This document shows, piece by piece, positions 1-11,770 of a DNA stretch of 64,000 nucleotides. How positions within the stretch are numbered: the first letter of the stretch is position 1; each line of letters starts with the position of its first letter. The DNA comes from Pyropia haitanensis (taxonomy: Eukaryota > Rhodophyta > Bangiophyceae > Bangiales > Bangiaceae): the NCBI GenBank assembly GCA_008729055.1, contig SDUX01000001.1, positions 1,364,001 through 1,428,000 of the forward strand, given 5' to 3'. A model generated the notes under the pieces. That model was not told the DNA's origin. It did not search any database and saw nothing but the letters and a program-made list of their open reading frames with translations. The position numbers were made by a program, and so were the translations under genes.

Positions 1-1211
1 TCACGGGCGTGGCACCCGGCGGCAGGTCCGCCGCCACCTCCACCGCGCTCGCATAGTCGCTATGGTCCGTGGCGACCGAGTGGTACTCGCTCCACTCGGC
101 CGACCCCGCCCGCGACGTGTCCCCGTCCGACGCCGACGCGTCTGCCGCCGCCGCCGCCGCCGCCGCGGCCGGCCGCCGCGGCGCCACCGGCCGGGCGGCG
201 GGCGCAAACTCCCCCCCCTCCGCCACGCGGAACCGCCACACGGCCCGCGCGAGCGCGGCGTCCCCCCCCCATCCCCCGGCCGGCCGTGCCGCCGGAGCAG
301 CCACCCCCGGAAGCGGTCGACCGTCGCCGGGTAGTCGGCGTAAAAGAGGCGCAGGTTGTGCAGCATGGACCGCTCCACCCAGACGCCCACCCCGACCAGC
401 CGCACCCGCGCCGTCCCGTCGACGGTGTGGGTGCACCACGAGATGGGGGCGCCCCCGACGGTGGGCACCGGCGGCACCCCTGCCGGGTGGTGGGGGGGGT
501 GCCGCCGGTCGTGGCGTCGCCACCACCACCCGCCGGCGGTGGCGGCGGCGCCGGCCGCACCGACAGCACCCCGGCGGTGGTGCACAGGGAGGAGAGGAAG
601 GAGGGGGTGATGCGGAAGGCCTGCACCGTTGGCGCGCCGGGCGACGCGTCCCACGTCTGCGCGTCGGTCACCTCAAAGAGCGTCTGGCCGACAATGCCGC
701 GGACGAGGTCGGGCATCTCCACGCGGGCGGGGGTGTAGGTCTGCTGGCGCGTGCGGATGTCGCGGCGGGCGGGGGCGGCGGCTGTCGCTGCTGCTGCTGC
801 CGCCGACGCCGCCGACGCCGCCGCTGCTGCCGAGCCGTCGGTGGCGGGGAGGACCCCATCGAGCGCCCGTGCGTCCGCGGCGGGCGTCGACGGGGTGCCC
901 GTCATGGCCTTGAGCAGCCCGTCTTCGACGACAAAGTTCATAAAGCCGGGCGTCGCCCGAATCTGTTCAGAGGGGGGGGGAAGAATGACCAGGGGACGAG
1001 GGAGGGGGGGAAGGTAGGATGACATGACGGCCGCCACAGGGAAGGCGCCACCCGTCGTGGAGAGGTCAGCAACGGAGCGTACTCGTAGCGGCATCGGCCG
1101 CACCGGGGACCCCCAACGCCGCACCCCAGACGCATCCCAGCGGGGCCCGGACCGCCCACGCCACGACCCGCCCCCACAAGTCCACCCATCCCCCCGTCCG
1201 CCTGCCCGCCC

Positions 1212-1242
<31 letters not shown>

Positions 1243-1338
1243 TCCCCAGCGCCCCACTACCCCCCCCCGCCGCACCCAACGTACACTCCAAAACAGGTCT
1301 GCCGGGAAGGGCAACCGGCAGTCCAGCCGGAACTTCAT
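1..1338 (-). CDS. START/SRPBCC-like putative lipid-binding protein, 3' end outside window
   Basis: Two exons are visible. Exon 1 (1338-1285) begins at an ATG and encodes MKFRLDCRLPFPADLFWS. It ends at a GTACGT donor (1284-1279). Exon 2 starts at 962 after a pyrimidine-rich tract and AG, and continues with IRATPGFMNFVVEDGLLKAM, phase 0. Later conserved-looking blocks are a QTYTPARVEMPDLVRGIVG segment, RITPSFLSSL, and GVWVERSMLHNLRLFYADYP. The general shape (hydrophobic start, paired ITPSF and VERSM blocks, C-terminal helix) resembles START-like lipid-binding folds. This is my impression, not a firm family match. The frame shifts at the G8 run 492-499 and at the C9 run 262-270; correcting both gives a continuous protein that is still open at base 1 with a poly-Ala and Ser/Asp-rich tail. 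The gene is therefore partial at its 3' end. Confidence 0.6.
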
Positions 1339-2124
1339 CGCGCCCGCGCACCCGGCTGCACCCCCACCGCCCTACCCTACCACCACCACCCCCACCGCCC
1401 TACCCTATCACGACCCCCCCCCCCTCACCGCGGCCGACGCCGCCGCCCCACCCGCCCGCCGCACGCCGCGCCCGCTCCTCCGCCGCCCGCCCCGCCGACG
1501 CCACCGCCACTGCCGTTGACCCGGGTGCCGTCAACGTCTGGCGCCGGCGCGGGAGCAGCGGACCCGCGGGGTGGGGGGGGGAAGGAATGCCCCGGCCGTG
1601 CCGCCCCACTCCGGAACGACCGCGCCCGCCGGCCACCGGAAAAACGGTGCCCGCCCCCCGCCGTCCGCCGTCCCCCGCGCGGCAGCAGCAGGTGGCCGCG
1701 GCTGCCGACGCGGACACGGAGCAGCGCCGCCTCCCCCCCCCCCCCCCCCACGGGACACCTGCGCGGGTCGGCAGGGCGCGCACCCCCGGCGCGGGCGCAC
1801 CTCCCGACGACACCTCCGCCGCCCCGCCCCCGCCGCGGCAACCAGCCTGGCCCGCCCGCCCCCGCCGCGCCCCGCGCGCCGCGCCGCCTCACCCCGCGGG
1901 CCCGCACAGGCAGCGCACGCCACACCCGCCACCACCCCCCCCCCCCCCCCGCCACCGAGCGTCGCGTCGCCGCGGCGCGCCGCGCGGGCGGTGGTGGTGC
2001 CGAGGGGGCTGCGCGTCGGGCGTGCCCGGCGCCCACGGTGCGGGCGCGGCGGGCGCGGCTACCGCTGACGGGCGCGGGCGCGCGCCGGCGCAACGGCGGC
2101 GGCGGCAAGTGCCAGATGGCCGGC

Positions 2125-2137
2125 GGGGATATATATC
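2125..2137. promoter_or_regulatory. TATA-like element GGGGATATATATC, copy 1
   Basis: An A/T island with a palindromic GATATATATC core lies in otherwise nearly pure G/C sequence. It is about 790 bases upstream of the minus-strand start at 1338. An identical 13-mer occurs at 4727-4739. A TATA-box role is inference from sequence only. Confidence 0.35.
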
Positions 2138-3113
2138 GGGACGGAAGGGGCGGGGAGCGGGGCGGGGCGGGGCAAGAGCCACCCAGATGCCACCGCCGGC
2201 GGCCGGCTCGATAGAAAACGGGTGGTTGACGGCGGCCGCCGCCGGCGGCGGGTCCACCGGCTGGCACCGCTGGCAGCCGCGGCCCGGCGGCAGCTCACCG
2301 GGGGATCCGCCGCTCCGCGTCTGGGGGGAGGCTCTCGGGAGCGGGCGTTGGGGGGGGAGTTTGGGTGCGTGGGGGGGGGGGGTCCCCCTCCAAAAGGGTT
2401 GTGTTTTGGAGTTGAGCTGCGCCGCCGAGCTGCGCCGCCCCCGCCGGCGCGGCCGCCCATTGGCCAGTTGGGACCAGGCGGCACCGGTTGGGGCGGCTGC
2501 AGCTGCCGGCCGACGCCGACGCGGGTGCGCGCGTGGTGGGCGAGCGCGCGCGCACGCCCACCACCCATTGTGGCTGCGGCACTGGCAGACGGCCAGGCGG
2601 GCAGCACGTGGAGGCGGGCTGCTGATTGCAGAGGGGGGCCCGCCAAATGCACCTGGTCGGGCGTCTGGGTGAGAGGGAAGCAGATGCATTACAATGATGG
2701 CTCGCAACCTCGTCGACTCACTGAAATACAAAGAGGCTGTTGACAGTGGGGTCATTTGCACGTGGCGGCACCAAGTACGACAGCACATTGTGTCCCAGAT
2801 GGATGTATGGGCTTGGGTATCACGTGCGCAAAATCTGCACGTGTCACTCCTGATCTTGCCCTTTTACGGCGTTATCACGCCCTTTTCAGCACGTGTCACG
2901 CGCAAAGTAGTCCACACAAAAGTGACCTTTCATACACTGTATCACACTTTGGATCACACTCCCCCGATCCCCTTTGTACTTTCGGATCGGGTCCTGCAGG
3001 TATCAGAGAGTCGGAGACCAGCTCAGCGGCATACCAGCGGCCGTCGTCCGCGTGCTGCCAACGCCACTTGTCACCCCTGACCCGTCTCAATCCCTGGTCG
3101 ACGGCACCGCGGG

Positions 3114-3175
3114 TCCATCGGTCGACCCTTCTGAGCCGAAGCTATCCATCGGTCGACCCTTCTGAGCCGAAGCTA
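3114..3175. repeat. Perfect 31-bp tandem duplication (two copies)
   Basis: The unit beginning TCCATCGGTCGACCCTTCTG occupies 3114-3144 and is repeated exactly at 3145-3175. It sits at the C-terminal end of a short minus-strand ORF in the lower-GC island. Confidence 0.9.
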
Positions 3176-4726
3176 CGCAGCAGCTCCCTGTGTCTGGCCA
3201 TTGCCGCTTTGTCCCAGAACTCTCGCTCCGCGGAGCCGCCGTCAACCCCTTGGGCGTCGAGCTCGTCGGGCGTAGGGTGATCCGAACTACACTTTGAGCG
3301 GGGATTGCTCAGGGTCACCCTCACTCCGCCCGGCGGCCTGCTCGCAGCCCAGCCTATTTGAACAGTCGGGCGGAGCGCCAGAATGGCCACCAGGGACACT
3401 CGCATCATCACGTGGCGGCGGTATCCTTGAGGTAGAGCTAAATGGGAAGACGTCAGGTCCATGCTGGGTTCCATAGCTACAACTACGCTGCGTTGGCCGA
3501 CGCACGTCAGACAGAAAGCACCGTGCCTCCAGCGCGTTGACAACAAGAAGAACGCCGCTATTGGGCGCTCCGAAGCGCACTTTGTGCTGTCTCTCGCCAA
3601 GCGCACTCAATACAAGATGTATTTGTGTACAATTGTGTCATGATCAATTTGTCGGACCCTGTCCCCGCGCAAGGGCAGGCAGCCACTCCACGTGTTGGCT
3701 GTAGCCAGCGGGTGGCGGATTGTGCCAGTATGAGACCGCTCGCGGCATTCGCTACGAAACCGGAACAGGTGGGGCGGTCGAGGTTGCGGACGCCCGCCGC
3801 CAAAGAATCCCGCTCCATGCGGATCGTGGCGGGGGCGGAGCATTTTGCCCGCTCACCACCATCCCACCAAGCATCTTCCAGTTGAATCTCGTCGCCAGCG
3901 TGTGTAGGAGCGCATCAAAGAGTGCCTTGATGGGGGGTGTGCGGCCGCGACGGCCGCCTCGATCAGCGCGCCGTCCACGAAAATTTGACAACCACCAGTT
4001 TCGTGGTTGCCTGCGACGCTTGCGCCAACCTGGCTGGCGATATCGTGTGCGCGCGCCTACGGGCGTGTTGTGGCCACAAACGCCACCAAAGGAGCGACTG
4101 TCCGTCCTGGGCGGGTACGCAAAACCCCATGTGCGGTCAGGTTCGCACGTGGGATGCTTTCGACAACCACCAGCGGACAGGAACCGTTGCCACTAGGCCA
4201 GCCCCCTGCCTCCACGCTATCGGGCCTGGTGCCCAACGTAGGGCGCAAACGACACCCGCCTCCCGACCCCTGATGCGGCGGCGCACCAGGTGGGAGCAAC
4301 ACATGCGACCCGCCTCCGGCGTCTGCGCATTTGGCGGACGCGCCCGCTTCCGCCGCCGTTGTCGTGGTCAATCAAGGTAGTGGGGTTGGTTAGAAACCGC
4401 CCCCCGCCTCCCCCCGCCACCGAGGCGGCGCCTGCCCGACCCGTCTCCCCCAATCACAATCTCCAGGTACGCTCTGATTCAGTGAGTTGCAGGCACTGGA
4501 GGGTCCACGGTGTTCCGACAGCTGGGCTCGCTGCGGTGGGCCACTTCCACTGCGTGTCTTCGACCGAGACAGGCCCTCCCCAACCGCTGCGGGGGGGGCA
4601 TCTCACCCCCGGTCTGGGCCCAGAGGCGCCCTTGGGTCCGCGTCCACCACCACCTCTCGGGCCCGAGCGGGCCGCAAGTGCGCATCCGCCACCAGCCCGG
4701 ACGGGGTCAAGAACGCCGCCACCGCC

Positions 4727-4739
4727 GGGGATATATATC
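4727..4739. promoter_or_regulatory. TATA-like element GGGGATATATATC, copy 2
   Basis: Identical to the element at 2125-2137. This copy lies about 610 bases upstream of the plus-strand MYB start at 5351. A core-promoter role for the divergent pair of genes is possible but unproven. Confidence 0.35.
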
Positions 4740-5350
4740 ACGGTCGACGGTGGCGGGCCCGACCCGCCCGCCACCGGCCGCCACGCGGCGTCTGAGGGGG
4801 AGCAGGGGAGGGACCTTCCGCCGCCTGCCACTCGCTCGTGAGGGGAGGGGAGGGGTCGGTCGGGGGTGGGGTTGCGGGGGGTGGCGGCGACGGTGGCGGC
4901 GGTCGTGAGGGAAACACAGCGCCTGAGCGCGCCTGGGGGCGGTGGCGGCGGCATGGTGTCCAGAACCACCAGCCAGGGGGGGGGCGGGAGACGGCACTGC
5001 TGGGGGCGCAGCTCCGGGTCTGCCATGGCGCTGGCAGGCGGCCACCCGCTCTACTCACCCCCGGCTGGCGTGACGTCGGCCATCCGCCGCCGCCACCCCC
5101 GCCGTCACCCCCCCTCCACCCCGCCCCGCGCGCACGCTCCCGCACCGCCAACGGTCGTGCACGCCCGTGCTCCCGCACCCCCCCACCGCGCATAGCCGTC
5201 CACCGCGCCCGCCGCTGTACGCACGCACTCTCGCCGTGACAGCCGCCACCGTTTGCGCTGCCATTGCCGGTCTGCGAGACTCTTACCCCGCGTGCGCGCG
5301 CCATCGTCGTCGCGACCGAGGCGGAACCGCCGCCACCACACTGCGACACC

Positions 5351-8300
5351 ATGCCGCCGCCGCTACGCCCGCCGGTAGCCGACGTCGGCGGCTTGTCGTG
5401 GAGCTCGGTCATGCCGCATCCCTCTGCTCTTGGTACGTTTGGGAGTTGCTCATAATCGCTGGGTGAGGGAGGGGAGGCGTGGTGGCGGTTGTTGTTTGTA
5501 CCAATCATGCGCGTGGCAGGCGCCGTACTCTTCGTTTACCTGCTGACTTCTGACCGATGTGACTCGACCTGCTCTTCACATTTGTTTTTTTCTTGATGGT
5601 GGCGGTTTTCTTCGTCTGGCTCACAGGTGCGGGCGAGCAGCTCCCGCCCGTGAACAACACGTTGCCCACCCCCCTACCTCATCCCCTTCCTCAGACCGGG
5701 CTTGCGCTCGCCCCTTCGCGCGACTCGTTCCTCCCCCCCCCGACGCGCTTGCCGTCGATGCCGGCGATGCCCCCGGCCGTGGGTCTCCCCGGCGGCTGGC
5801 CGCCGCCCGCACCCGCATCGGCTCCGGTGGGCATGCCGATGCCGTTGCGTTCATCCCTGTCCATGGGTGTGCATCGCGGGGTGGGGCTGCCAAAGCTTGG
5901 CGTCTTCCCACCCCCACCAGCAGCGTCTGCTCCGTTGATGAGTGAGGCGTCGCCCGTGGGTCTTCCGACCGGGCCGTCCATGGCCTATGCCCATCGGCAA
6001 CCGCTTGTCATGACACCCGCCGCGCCACCAGCGGGTCTCACCCCCCTGGGGAGTCGTTCATCGCTGCCGCTGCCATTGCCCTTGTCAAACCCTGCGGCGT
6101 CAGCAGCGGCGCCGTCGCCTGTGGTTGGCGGCCACCCCTTGATGCGGCCGCCGTCGAGTCACTCACTCGATCGGCCGGTGGAGGGGGCTCGGCCTATGGA
6201 GGACCGCCGGCCTGGCGCACGGGCCGACGCCCACGTGGGCGTGCCGGCTTCGTCACGTCCGCGGGTTCCGGACAAGGCGTTGCCGGTGATTCCTGCTGTG
6301 GCACCCCCGCGGCGTTCGGTTGCACCCCGGTCCGAAGCCGAAGAGCGTCGGGACCTGGGCGCCAAGGAGGCGATAAAGGCGGCCAAGAAGCGTGACCATC
6401 GGCCGCCCATGCCCGGTCGGGCATCTCACGGGCAGGCCGGTGTGGCTGTGGCATCGGCTGATCCGGGTCGGAAGGGCGGGTCGTCGCGGGCGCGGACGCC
6501 GCTAGGCGCAGCAGCCGTGGCCAACGCCCCCCCCGCGCCCGCAGCGCTGCCGCCTCGACCGCCGGCGTCGGCAGGGACGTCTGCGGATCCGGCTGTTGAC
6601 GGGTCAAAGGCGACAGACGCTGCACCTGCTGTGACGGCGCCGTCGCCAACTGTGCCCCGCAAACCCCGGAAGCCCTACACTATCACCAAGGCACGCGAGT
6701 GCTGGTCGGCCGAGGAGCACCACCGCTTCCTCCGAGCCCTGGAGCTCTACAGCCGCGACTGGAAGCGCATCGAGGCGCACGTGCGTACCAAGACGGTTCT
6801 GCAGATCCGCTCGCACGCGCAAAAGCACTTTTACAAGGTGCAAAAGAACAAGACGGGCGAGTACGTGCCGCCTGCGCGGATCAAGCGGCGGCCCAACTCG
6901 GTGTCGGCGGGCGCGTCGACGCCTGCGTCGGCCGCGGCTAGCGGCGCGGGGAACGACTCGGTGCCGGCTGTTGGCTGCAGCACCTCCTCGTACGATGCCA
7001 CAGCCGTGACTGGCGACGCCGGCTTGGCTAGGACGGGCGGGTCACCGCCCAACGAGCGCACCCGCGGGCGCGGCGCGATTGGCAGTGGTGCGAGTGGCGG
7101 TGTTGCGGCTGCTACGACTGCTGCTGCCACGCCTGCCGCCTCTGCCACGGACCCGGCCAGTGGCACCGCCGCTGAGGGTCATAGTGGCGAGGGCCGCCCG
7201 TTTGGGGACTCTGGCACGGACCGCACGCGCAATGCAGCTGGTCGGCAGCTGAGCTCTTCGGGTGATGACGGTGGAAGCGGCCGGAGTAACAACAGCCAGA
7301 CGTATCAACCCAATAAGGAGGGGGGTCCGGCGGCTGGCACCGACGCTATTATGGTCAACGCGGCTGCCAAGGCAGGTGTCCAGCCGGGTGGCGTAGTCAA
7401 CGGCGCGGGCAACGGCGTGGCCAATGGGGCTGAAGCTACGGTTGACCCGTTTGTGGCAGGCGCAGCTGCTGCGGCGGCGGCGGCGGCAGCGACGGCATCT
7501 GCATCGGCGTCTGGGTCCATCCCACCTCCCTTTGGGCCCTACCCGCACGTACCCGGTGTGCCATCGACGGCCATGGCTGGTGCGTTGTCCGCGCACTCGG
7601 CGTGGCTGGCGGCTGCGCAGGCCCAGCAGAGCGTGACGCCGTCTGCGATGCCCGGGGTGGCGCCCCACCTGTGTCCGCCGCCCATGTACGGGGCGGGCGG
7701 GCCCAATATGTATTGCATGCCGCCGCCGTGGATGCCATCCTATCCGCCACCGCCGGGACCACCGGGTGGTGGCTTCCCAATGTACCCGATGGCGTGGCCG
7801 CAGTACTACCCGCATCCGGCGATGGCGGCAGTGATGGCGGCCGCTGCGTACGGATCTCCACAAACACCTGGGCTGCCACTCTCATCAGGGGGCGTGGGCG
7901 TCCCAGCGCCGGCGCAAGCGCCCTTTGTCAGCGACAACCCTGCTGCATCGCAACTTGAAGCAAGTGTGGCTGGCCCCGTCGGTGCGCCAGACCTGCCCCA
8001 ACAACCTCATGTGGACCGTGGAGCAGCGGCAGTGGGGACGGCAGGTGTTCAAGCTCCCAGGCTGGATGCGACGCCTGCCCTGGCGCCTGTGGAGGCGGGG
8101 GGTCTGCCCAATGGGGCGGCCGATGGCTTCCCCGTTGGCGTGCCCGCCGAAGGCTGGGCCACGGCCGCCGCGTCCCGTCGCGCCCACCGTGCGCGGGTGT
8201 TGCGCAGCGTCAAGTCACGTGCTGCCGCCGCGGGTGGTGGCACTGACGAGGCGTTGGAACCGTCGGTGCCTGTGCAAGACGCTGGCGCCAGCGCGCACGA

Positions 8301-9345
8301 TGGTGGCGCTGGCCGGCGTCCTCGTGGGCCCATGCCGTCCGCTGGAGCCTACTTTGGCGCCGGCGCTGCTGCCGGCACTGCCGGTGCTACTGGCCGTGAG
8401 GCGGCAGTTGCGGCAGCTGCCCAGCGGTCGGCTGCAGCAGCTGCGGATGACTCTGGCCGAGACTCTATGGACGGCATTGGCTCTGGCAGTGGCTCCGGCG
8501 GGGACTCCCTCATTGGATCGCACACGAGCGCGGAGGCGGCGCCTGGCGGCAGTGACGATACGGCTCAGGGCGGCCGCGACGATCCGCCATCGGACGGCGT
8601 GTTTGGGCGATCCAGCTCCCCGCCATCCGCGGTGGCCCCGCCTCGGTCATCCCCGCCGGTCGACGGCCAGCCTTCTGGCGTGCCGCTCGGTACGGGCAGC
8701 CCAGACATCTTGGCTCGCGCTGTTGGTGCGGCTCGTCACGACCATGGCAGCGACGGGAGCGGGACCCCTGGCGGCCGTGCCGGGCAGAGCAGCAGCGGTC
8801 AGCGTGGCGGCGGGTCTTCGGACCCCGCGTCGGGTGGTTCAACGTACGCGGGCTCGTCGCGGGGCAACAGCCGGGAGATGGCGTCGCCCGGTATTGGTGG
8901 CCCCCGACCGCCCGCCGGCCCCGGTGCGCCCCGCGGTGGTGGTGGTGGCGGCGGCTCGGGCAGCGACGACGTGGGTGCGGGCGTCTGCGGAGGCTCGGTC
9001 GGCGGCAGTGGCGGCGGCACGCCGCCCGGGGGCAGCGAAGCGGGCAGCCCTCTGTGTGGCAAGCGCCCGCGCGAGGCGGGCGCGGATGGCGCGTGTGGCG
9101 GCGCCGGCCGCCGGCCGCCGTTGTCCCCCCAATTCCACAAGCCGCACGCGGCCGCGCGGCCCGATACGCGCCGCGAGCGGCTGGCCATTTCGTGGGCGGC
9201 GCTGCAGCAGGAGCGGGACAAGGCTGACGCGGCGCGTGGCCGGCCGGGGCCCGTTGTGCCGGCCGAGGCGGAGCACGTGCCGGACAGCCAGCTGCCGACG
9301 GGCGCGCTACCGTACCAGCTGGAGAACCGGCGTGCCATGAGGTGA
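5351..9345 (+). CDS. SHAQKYF-class single-repeat MYB transcription factor (REVEILLE/CCA1-like)
   Basis: Exon 1 is 5351-5432, starting at ATG in context gacaccATG and ending at a GTACGT donor. Exon 2 is 5627-9345, after TTTTCTTCGTCTGGCTCACAG. The phase-1 codon GGT is restored across the 194-base intron, giving about 1266 residues. The MYB-like repeat lies near residues 373-435: CWSAEEHHRFLRALELY, then DWKRIEAHV, then KTVLQIRSHAQKHF. It is followed by YVPPARIKRRP, which resembles the PPPRPKRKP block of plant REVEILLE-type proteins. SHAQK MYBs bind evening-element-like DNA and act in clock and light output in plants. The rest is Pro/Ala/Gly-rich, with Pro/Met/Tyr-rich stretches near 7680-7860 and Ser/Gly-rich segments, typical of disordered activation regions. 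Proteins of this family are usually 300-700 residues, so this one is long. The 5' intron in a short first exon is well supported. Confidence 0.9.
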
Positions 9346-11770
9346 TTGCCGCCGCCGCTGGTGTATCTTTTCTTTTCGTCTATTTGCCTGCTTTACTCTG
9401 TTTTGTGTGTGTGGGTTTTGTCTCCTTTTTTTTGTCGACTGTTTGTCAGTTGATTATTTTTATTCTTCCCTGCGTGTCTCATCGATTGCCAGTAGACGCT
9501 CCGTGGCTGCGGGGTGCAGTGCGTTCCGCGTGCCGGGTTCTCTTGTACACCCCCCCCCCCCCACCTCCCGTGGCGGCTACCAGCTCGACGCCACCGCCGA
9601 GGTCACCCCCCCCGCAACAACCAGCAGCGCGGCGGTGCTGACAGTCACCACGGCCCCCCTCCGCGAGCACCACCGCCACCACGCTACCACGCCGCGAGAA
9701 GCGCAGTGGACGAGTGTCCCACGCACGGACAAACACGGCGACTGCCGACAAGGGCGTCACCGTAGCCGGCCACCGCCGCTGCTAGCCTGGCCGCCGCGCT
9801 TTGCAGCCTACCCTGCCGCCGCCGCCGCCGCCGCCTGCGCCGCACCTGGTGTGGGGGATTGGATGAGGACGGCGGCCGTCGCGGCGGCACGGGCGCCGCG
9901 CGCCGCACGACAGGCACGGCAGAGGCGGTGGTGATGGTGGTGGCGGCGGTGGCGGCGGCGGCGGTGTCGGCGGCCACCGTTGCGTCAAGCAGGAGGGGTG
10001 AGCGAGGAGTGGGCCGGGGCGGCACGGGCGGTAGCGACGCCACCCCTTGGGCTCACCCGCTCCTCCGCGCTGTGTGGTTCAGCTCTTCGCGTTCACTGCA
10101 AAGATAGGGCGTTGGGGCGGGTATGGGCACATGCGGTGTGCCCAGCGCGCGGCCGGGCAAGGCGCCAGGCGGCTGCCACAGAGGGATTGAGCGCGGAGGT
10201 TCCCCCTCGTCTCCCTAGCTCTGCGGCTCCCCACGTGGCCCCCTGTCTGCTGGCGTCTTGTGCGCGTAGCGGTGTGGTGCTTGTAGCAATGTTGTGCTCG
10301 TAGCGGGTGTTGCTAGACGCGGTGGGAGACAACACCGACGCGGGCGGCGACGACGGCGGCGGCTGTTTCCGCCAGCTTGCCGCCCGCACGGACATCGTCT
10401 CGAACGGGCGCTGGTGGCAGTCGTCTATCCCAGCCGCTGCCAGAGAGGAATTTCCGAGATAGTCAAACGTCGGGCTGCGGTTGGAGGTGTTGTAGGGAGG
10501 CGGTTCCACGGCGAAAACCACATCTAGTTTCTCCCGTTTGGTGCGGCCTTGCGCGAACGGACGATACGTGGATCCCACGCTGGTCCGTCCGCTCCTGTTG
10601 GCCACGTGGTGGCCTGGCTGCCATCGGTTCCCGTTGAGTCCAAGTCTGGCTTCGGATCAAGGGCGTGTGGTGTCGATCGCGAGCCGTACAACTGTACACG
10701 TCACCCATTCGTGTTCACGTGAGGGCTGTTCACATTCTTTTTGCGCTCTCGCCCTGGGCCGCTACGGTGCCTCCACCATCAGATCTGGCGTCGGCGATTC
10801 ATCATCCCCCTGTTTTGGGTTCTCCTCTGACCCAATCGTGCGTCCCCAGAGATGTACAGGCCCACACACAATTGTGTCCACCGCGGGCGCTGCTGGTCCC
10901 CCCCTCCGCGCGAATACGCGTAGCCAGGAAGGCGCTACGAGTCACCTACTAGGCCGCTCCAGCCATTGGCTGTGGTGCCGTGTACAAGGACGGCTGAGCT
11001 GGCTGCAAAGAAACCGCGAGTGGCTGGAAAGAAGCCCCCCGCGTGGAACCGCCTCCTACTGCAGTGTGGCAGGGGGTTGTCGGACCCGTGGGGCCGCCCC
11101 CCGTCCAGGAGGCCCCCCCCCCCCTCCCTACCGTTGGCAACCGGCGCGTTGGGGCACTCTCCGCCCCGCCCGCCGTGGCTTGCACGTAGCGGCACTGCTG
11201 TGTGCGAGAGTCTGCATGCAGTCCCCCGGTAGCAGCCCTGTGCCGGGTACCTACGGCGGGGGGGGGGGGGGCGAGGGGGATCCGCCGCCCATGGGGGCTC
11301 ATGGCGGCACGGCCCAGACTGGCGCGGATAGCCAGGGAGCGGGGGGCGGGAGAGGAAACAACGCGCCGCGCAGCGCGTTGTCTTGGACGTGACGTGGTCG
11401 TCGCACCCGGTGGCGGACGCACACGCGCCCACCGACCGTGGCGGCGCGCCCTCCGGGACGGTTGGGTGGCATTGGGTGGTGCTGCCAGCGGCGCTCCCCC
11501 GCCGCCGCCCGCCCTTGCGTTTGCGTATCCGCGTGCCCTTGGGCGCGGGAGCGCGGCCGGGTCGTCCTCCCCCCCCCTCGGTGCCTGGCCAACGTGTCGC
11601 CAGTGACGTGCCGGCGTCCGCCCGCCAGGTGGACGGCTCGCGCGGCCCAGCCCCCCTCATCCGTTTCCCCTACCCCCACCGCCGGCCGTTGGGGACGGCG
11701 GCCGGGTGGTGCATTGGACGGCAGCGGCGGCGGCGGCGGCTGTGGCGGCGGCGGCTGCGGCGCGGCGACG
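9346..11770 (+). other. Spacer between MYB and flippase genes, no supported gene
   Basis: The first 130 bases are T-rich and look like a 3' untranslated region. Bases about 10080-10960 form a lower-GC island with short ORFs on both strands (10093-10605 minus, 10538-11392 plus) that are not recognisable. They could be decayed mobile-element sequence. Bases 11000-11770 are GC-rich and presumably hold the flippase promoter. I see no clear TATA box. Confidence 0.35.

Larger units (their letters stand above)
1339..5350. other. Spacer: GC-rich flanks around a lower-GC island, no supported gene
   Basis: Bases 1339-2650 and 4380-5350 are very GC-rich with many C runs, and any ORFs there are compositional. 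Bases about 2680-4380 are clearly less GC-rich. Minus-strand ORFs at 3142-3606, 3752-3991 and 4057-4371 have fairly normal residue composition but are short, frame-broken and unrecognised. They could be remnants of a decayed transposable element or an unknown gene. No start, splice pattern or domain supports a call. Confidence 0.4.

Noticed and set aside
7042..9340. Long ORFs in other frames and on the other strand over the MYB gene
   Set aside because: Arg/Pro/Ala-rich shadows; only the annotated frame contains the MYB repeat and joins to the upstream exon.
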